8,495 bases of DNA from Anaerolineae bacterium (GTDB taxonomy: Bacteria; Chloroflexota; Anaerolineae; JAADDB01). Below the pieces are notes generated by a model. That model was given only the letters and a program-made list of their open reading frames with translations. It was not told the DNA's origin and did no database searches. Positions 5,491-8,495 of the stretch are shown in pieces. Both the position numbers and the translations under genes were made by a program. The DNA lies in contig WGAA01000038.1 in NCBI GenBank assembly GCA_015489285.1, positions 1 to 8,495 on the forward strand. Reading direction: 5' to 3'. How positions within the stretch are numbered: the stretch's first letter is position 1; each line of letters starts with the position of its first letter.

Positions 5491-6123
5491 ATGCATCCAA
5501 TGAATGACGTTAAGACCTATGATACAGAGGAGGAATTGCTGGCGGCCCTGAAAGCAGGAGACCGCTACGCGTGTGCCGAGCTGGTCCGTCGGTACTCCCC
5601 CAAACTATATCGGGTCACCCTGCGCATTCTGGGGTCGGAAGACGAGGCCGAGGAAGCATTGCAAGAAGCGTTCATCAGCGCCTGCAACAAGATTTCCTCC
5701 TTCCGGGGGGATTCGCAATTGGGGACGTGGTTGTATCGGGTGGCCACGAACGCGGCCCTCATGCGCTTGCGCAAGCGGAAAGAGGACCACGTCTCCCTCG
5801 ACGCCCCCGTCGAGACGGAAGAGGGAACGGAGCTTCCCCGCAACCTGGCGGACTGGCGTTTCGACCCGTACCGGGTGGTTCTGAGTGGAGAGCTGCGGGA
5901 AATCCTGGAACAGGCCATCCAGAAATTGCCCGACACGTTACGGGTCGTCTTCGTCCTGCGGGAACTGGAGGGCCTCTCCACCCTGGAGACCGCGCAAGCG
6001 CTGGGGATCAGCGAATCGGCCACAAAGGTCCGACTGCACCGAGCCCGCATGGCGCTGAGGGAATTGCTGGCGCCTTACTTGGCCGATGTCGATTCCCGAT
6101 GGGAATACCCGACCGTTGCTTGA
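5491..6123 (+). CDS. ECF-type RNA polymerase sigma factor (sigma-70 family)
   Basis: 210 aa. Region 2 spans about 24-97, with LVRRYSPKLYRV, DEAEEALQEAFI and GTWLYRVATNAAL followed by the basic RLRKRK. A linker of about 40 residues leads to region 4 (about 134-197), with LPDTLRVVFVLRELEG and the helix-turn-helix LETAQALGISESATKVRLHRAR. Regions 1 and 3 are absent, as in all ECF sigma factors. It directs RNA polymerase to a small regulon, held inactive by a partner anti-sigma, here the next gene 7 nt downstream. AGGAG is 3 nt before the first ATG; a second in-frame ATG at 5500 is 12 nt from it, so the start could be three codons later. It begins 15 nt after the CxxC protein gene. No clear GGAAC-type ECF promoter was found upstream of the operon. 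Confidence 0.95.
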   Translation: MHPMNDVKTYDTEEELLAALKAGDRYACAELVRRYSPKLYRVTLRILGSEDEAEEALQEAFISACNKISSFRGDSQLGTWLYRVATNAALMRLRKRKEDHVSLDAPVETEEGTELPRNLADWRFDPYRVVLSGELREILEQAIQKLPDTLRVVFVLRELEGLSTLETAQALGISESATKVRLHRARMALRELLAPYLADVDSRWEYPTVA

Positions 6124-6130
6124 GGACGGA

Positions 6131-6382
6131 ATGCCGATGAAAGACGCGTTGGACTGTGGGGATGTGCTGCAACTGTTGAGCGCCTACGTGGACGGCGAGC
6201 TCTCTCCCGAGCTGTGCCGCGCCATCGAGGCCCACATGGCCGTCTGCCACGATTGCTTTGTCGTCCTCGACTCCATGAACAAGACGCTGGTCCTTTACCA
6301 CCGGTTGGAGCCCCCGGAGATGCCCGAGGACGTGGAATTGCGCCTCTTCCAGGTGCTCAACCTGGACGATTTCCTCACGTGA
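6131..6382 (+). CDS. Soluble zinc-binding anti-sigma factor (ZAS / zf-HC2, RsrA-like)
   Basis: 83 aa with no membrane segment. The ATG at 6131 has GAGG 5 nt upstream; an ATG at 6137 is also possible. The protein holds the anti-sigma zinc motif H35-x3-C39-x2-C42 with upstream C9 and the YVDGEL helix (19-24). The four cysteines and the histidine align without gaps with those of Streptomyces RsrA recalled from memory (C11, C31, H37, C41, C44). RsrA releases its sigma factor when a disulfide expels zinc. The C-terminal part (about 63-80) has PEDVELRLFQVL, like the RsrA PGDL... segment. The expected role is to bind the ECF sigma encoded 7 nt upstream in the cytosol. Many zf-HC2 proteins with this motif are not redox-sensitive, so the redox role is inferred from C29 and the neighbouring thioredoxin genes. 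Confidence 0.88.
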   Translation: MPMKDALDCGDVLQLLSAYVDGELSPELCRAIEAHMAVCHDCFVVLDSMNKTLVLYHRLEPPEMPEDVELRLFQVLNLDDFLT

Positions 6383-6394
6383 GAGAGCACGAAT

Positions 6395-7573
6395 GTGAAC
6401 GGAATGGCCCGGCCACAGCGCACCGCACCCCCACCTCACGTGCTCCACGTCTACAAGGATTATCCCCCCGTCCTCGGAGGCATCGAAAAGCACATCCGCA
6501 CCCTGGCACGCCACCAGGTGCGCGCGGGATGGCGTGTGACCGTCCTCGTCACCAATCCCGACCCTTTTCCCAGGGGCCTGCGCACCCGGGTGGAGGACGA
6601 AGAGGGGATCCGGGTCATCCGCAGTGGACGCTACGTTACCCTGGCCTCGACCCCCATTAGCCTCGCCCAGGCCTGGCATCTCCTCCGCGCCTCCGCGGAC
6701 ATCGTCCACCTTCACTTCCCCTATCCTCCGGGGGAGATTGTGAACTGGCTCCGCGCGCGCGGCCCGACGGTCATCACGTACCACTCGGATGTGGTGCGCC
6801 AGAAACGGATCCTCCGCCTTTACGCGCCGCTCTTGCGCCGCATTCTACGGGAAGCCCAGGCCATTATCGCCACGAGCATCCCTTATCTCCGCACATCCCC
6901 CTTTCTTCGGGAGGTGGCGGACCGGGTTCACGTCATTCCCCTGGGCATCGACCTGACGCCCTTCCTCCACGTATCTGAGGAAGCCGCACGCCAGGTGCGA
7001 CGGGAGATCCGGGGCACCGACGAGGAGGTGCCTGTGGTCCTCTTCGTGGGACGCCTGCGCTATTACAAGGGGGTGGATGTGCTCCTCCGGGCGCTGGCCC
7101 GCGTGCCCCGGGTGGAGGGGTGGATCGTGGGCACGGGTCCCATGCGGGAGGCGTGGGAGCGATTGAGTGTGAGGTTGGGCCTGGGGAACCGGGTGCGCTT
7201 CCTGGGGGATGTGCCCGAGGCCCGGTTGCCCCTCATCTACGCGGCGTCCGACATGTTCGTTCTGCCCGCGACGTCCCGGGCCGAGGCGTTCGGCCTGGTT
7301 CTGGTGGAGGCGATGGCCTCAGGCCGCCCCGTCATCAGCACGGAGGTGGGGACGGGGACGTCTTATGTCAACGTGCACGGTCATACGGGCCTGGTCGTTC
7401 CGCCGGGGGACCCCGAGGCGCTGGCGCAGGCCGTGCGTCAACTGGCGAACAACCCTCAACTTCGGCGCCGCATGGGCGCGGCCGCGCGCGAGCGCGCCCA
7501 ACAGGGGTTCACTGCGGAGTTCATGACCCAACGGGTCCTGACCCTTTACACCTCCCTGATGAAAACGCCCTGA
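6395..7573 (+). CDS. GT4-family glycosyltransferase (GT-B fold, retaining)
   Basis: 392 aa from a GTG at 6395; an ATG three codons later (6404) is an equally good start, and neither has a strong Shine-Dalgarno. The N-terminal acceptor domain has KDYPPVLGGIEKHI (21-34) and ITYHSD (127-132). The C-terminal donor domain has FVGRLRYYKGVD (217-228) and the GT4 nucleotide-sugar motif, with E297 and E305 (E-x7-E) in EAFGLVLVEAMASG, then the G-rich STEVGTGTS. This is the usual family length. It transfers a sugar from a nucleotide-sugar donor, likely to a lipid or cell-surface polysaccharide at the cytosolic membrane face. Donor and acceptor cannot be read from sequence. It begins 12 nt after the anti-sigma gene, so it is likely the last gene of the sigma operon, which could place envelope glycosylation under the same control. 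No membrane segment is seen. Confidence 0.93.
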   Translation: MNGMARPQRTAPPPHVLHVYKDYPPVLGGIEKHIRTLARHQVRAGWRVTVLVTNPDPFPRGLRTRVEDEEGIRVIRSGRYVTLASTPISLAQAWHLLRASADIVHLHFPYPPGEIVNWLRARGPTVITYHSDVVRQKRILRLYAPLLRRILREAQAIIATSIPYLRTSPFLREVADRVHVIPLGIDLTPFLHVSEEAARQVRREIRGTDEEVPVVLFVGRLRYYKGVDVLLRALARVPRVEGWIVGTGPMREAWERLSVRLGLGNRVRFLGDVPEARLPLIYAASDMFVLPATSRAEAFGLVLVEAMASGRPVISTEVGTGTSYVNVHGHTGLVVPPGDPEALAQAVRQLANNPQLRRRMGAAARERAQQGFTAEFMTQRVLTLYTSLMKTP

Positions 7574-7589
7574 GACCCTTCCCCCGTAG

Positions 7590-7618
7590 TTGGCAACATC
7601 GCCCTTTTGTCCGATAAT
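7590..7618 (+). promoter_or_regulatory. Near-consensus sigma-70 promoter
   Basis: TTGGCA at 7590-7595 (five of six) and GATAAT at 7613-7618 (five of six) are separated by exactly 17 bp. Transcription would begin near 7625, about 25 nt before the next start codon. It marks a new transcription unit, separate from the sigma/glycosyltransferase operon. Confidence 0.72.
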
Positions 7619-7638
7619 GAGGGGAATTTTTTCGTTGC

Positions 7639-7646
7639 AGGAGGGG
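7639..7646 (+). promoter_or_regulatory. Shine-Dalgarno of the exported protein gene
   Basis: AGGAGGGG has its AGGAGG core 5 nt before the ATG at 7650. This sets the start of the last gene. Confidence 0.8.
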
Positions 7647-7649
7647 AGC

Positions 7650-8495
7650 ATGAAGGAACGTGTTTTGCGGATGTTGGGAATTATCGGTTTGATATTTCTC
7701 CTGGCGCATCCTGTAAGTTGGGCTCAGGAGCGCACCCCGGTTATCGAGAAACTCAACATTTCCCTCTGGCCCGAGTTCGACGACCCGCGCGTGCTCGTCA
7801 TCATGACCGGGAAGGTCGATGAAGGGACGCATACATTGCGCATCCCCCTGCCAGCCAAGGCGGAGGTCAACGCGGTAGCCTACCCCGGCCCGGACGGGCG
7901 TCTCCTCACCGCGGAGTGGACTTTGGAACAGGGGATTCACACATCGGTTCTCGTCGTTCAGTTGCCCGCGCCCGCGTTCCACGTGGAGTATTACGCGGAT
8001 TTCATCCAGGCGGAGGGGAATGAGCGTCATGTTGTGGCCCGCGTGCCCCTGCCCCAGGCCCGGGTGGAGAAGGTCCACCTGGAGGTCCAGCAGCCAGCGA
8101 AGACGGAGAATTTCGTCGCCAACCCGCCCCTCCAGGCCCAGGTGACGGGATTCGGGGAGCTTTCTTATTGGGCCCGGGATTTCGGCCCTGTGGAGCCGGG
8201 AGGGGTGGTGGAACAGGAGGTTCGTTACACCCGCCTTGCTCCGGGCCTGAGCACGACGCCTCGGGCCCAGGTCGCGGAGGAGGTTTCGGCTCCGGCGGAG
8301 AAAGCGCCGGCCCCGTCCTCCGAGGAGGCCGCGGCGGCAGAGGAGAAGAAGGCGGGCCCTGTGAACTGGCCCCTCCTTGTGCTGGCTCTCCTCCTGGTTA
8401 CGGGCACCGGGGGTGGCGTCTACTACTGGATACGACAAAACGCGCAGGCGGAGCCTCCCGCCCCGCAACAACGAACGCCGTCCGCCCGCCGCCGG
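7650..8495 (+). CDS. Exported, membrane-anchored protein of unknown function (partial, runs off right edge)
   Basis: 282 codons are open to the window edge with no stop. The start is fixed by the strong ribosome site and the promoter at 7590. The N-terminus is a signal peptide: basic KERVLR, hydrophobic GIIGLIFLLA, and SWA before a likely cleavage after A25. An extracytoplasmic region (about 26-200) looks all-beta and starts with KLNISLWPEFDDPRVLVIM. Later landmarks are FHVEYYADF (110-118) and EVQQP (145-149). A Pro/Ala/Glu-rich linker (about 203-236) leads to a membrane segment (about 240-262) and a basic tail. From memory, proteins beginning with this LWPEYDxPxVLVI-type strand and ending in a C-terminal anchor are common in Chloroflexota and uncharacterised. 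The layout suggests a beta-sandwich held on the outer face of the membrane. Enzymatic motifs and cysteines are absent, so a structural or binding role is more likely than catalysis. Confidence 0.8.
   Translation, partial: MKERVLRMLGIIGLIFLLAHPVSWAQERTPVIEKLNISLWPEFDDPRVLVIMTGKVDEGTHTLRIPLPAKAEVNAVAYPGPDGRLLTAEWTLEQGIHTSVLVVQLPAPAFHVEYYADFIQAEGNERHVVARVPLPQARVEKVHLEVQQPAKTENFVANPPLQAQVTGFGELSYWARDFGPVEPGGVVEQEVRYTRLAPGLSTTPRAQVAEEVSAPAEKAPAPSSEEAAAAEEKKAGPVNWPLLVLALLLVTGTGGGVYYWIRQNAQAEPPAPQQRTPSARRR

Noticed and set aside
4186..5496. Minus-strand open frame of 436 codons across the thioredoxin gene
   Set aside because: It is antisense to two thioredoxin domains with recognisable active sites, and has no ribosome site.
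7574..7649. Intrinsic terminator after the glycosyltransferase
   Set aside because: The T-rich runs at 7604-7609 and 7627-7632 have no stable GC stem before them. The sequence is better explained as the promoter of the next gene.

Overview
The window is GC-rich (about 60% or more by eye) and densely coding. It looks like a member of the Chloroflexota, probably of the thermophilic Anaerolineae/Thermoflexia type. The basis is resemblance, from memory, of several proteins to Chloroflexota families (the small four-cysteine protein, the exported anchored protein, the membrane-fused Fe-S protein, the FAD oxidoreductase) and the repeat-rich intergenic DNA. This placement is inference and no search was run.

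Layout. Positions 1-3417 carry four genes on the minus strand. In order of transcription they are a 123-aa four-cysteine protein, an FAD-dependent amine-oxidase-fold oxidoreductase, an Mrp/ApbC-type P-loop ATPase, and the start of a membrane-fused (Fe-S)-binding protein that runs off the left edge. A good extended -10 promoter lies upstream of the first. Positions 3418-4362 (about 0.95 kb) are non-coding and packed with repeats: arrays of a degenerate heptamer of form NCGTVAY, a roughly 47-bp GGCGCGG-led module placed before three of those arrays, and a cluster of hairpins. Positions 4363-7573 carry five tightly packed plus-strand genes: a tandem thioredoxin fusion, a 115-aa CxxC protein, an ECF sigma factor, a zinc-binding anti-sigma factor and a GT4 glycosyltransferase. 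A new transcription unit starts at 7590 with a near-consensus sigma-70 promoter and a gene for an exported, membrane-anchored protein that runs off the right edge.

How the genes may work together. The most interesting unit is the plus-strand group. Two thiol-redox proteins sit directly upstream of an ECF sigma factor and its soluble HxxxCxxC anti-sigma factor. The anti-sigma cysteines match the spacing of Streptomyces RsrA without gaps (C9, C29, H35, C39, C42 against C11, C31, H37, C41, C44, recalled from memory). This suggests a self-contained disulfide-stress circuit: oxidation releases the sigma factor, and the co-encoded thioredoxins re-reduce the anti-sigma factor. An 18-bp dyad lies just upstream, next to a possible -10. 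The minus-strand group hints at Fe-S or redox metabolism (Mrp carrier plus Fe-S protein), but the Mrp lacks the usual CxxC cluster motif.
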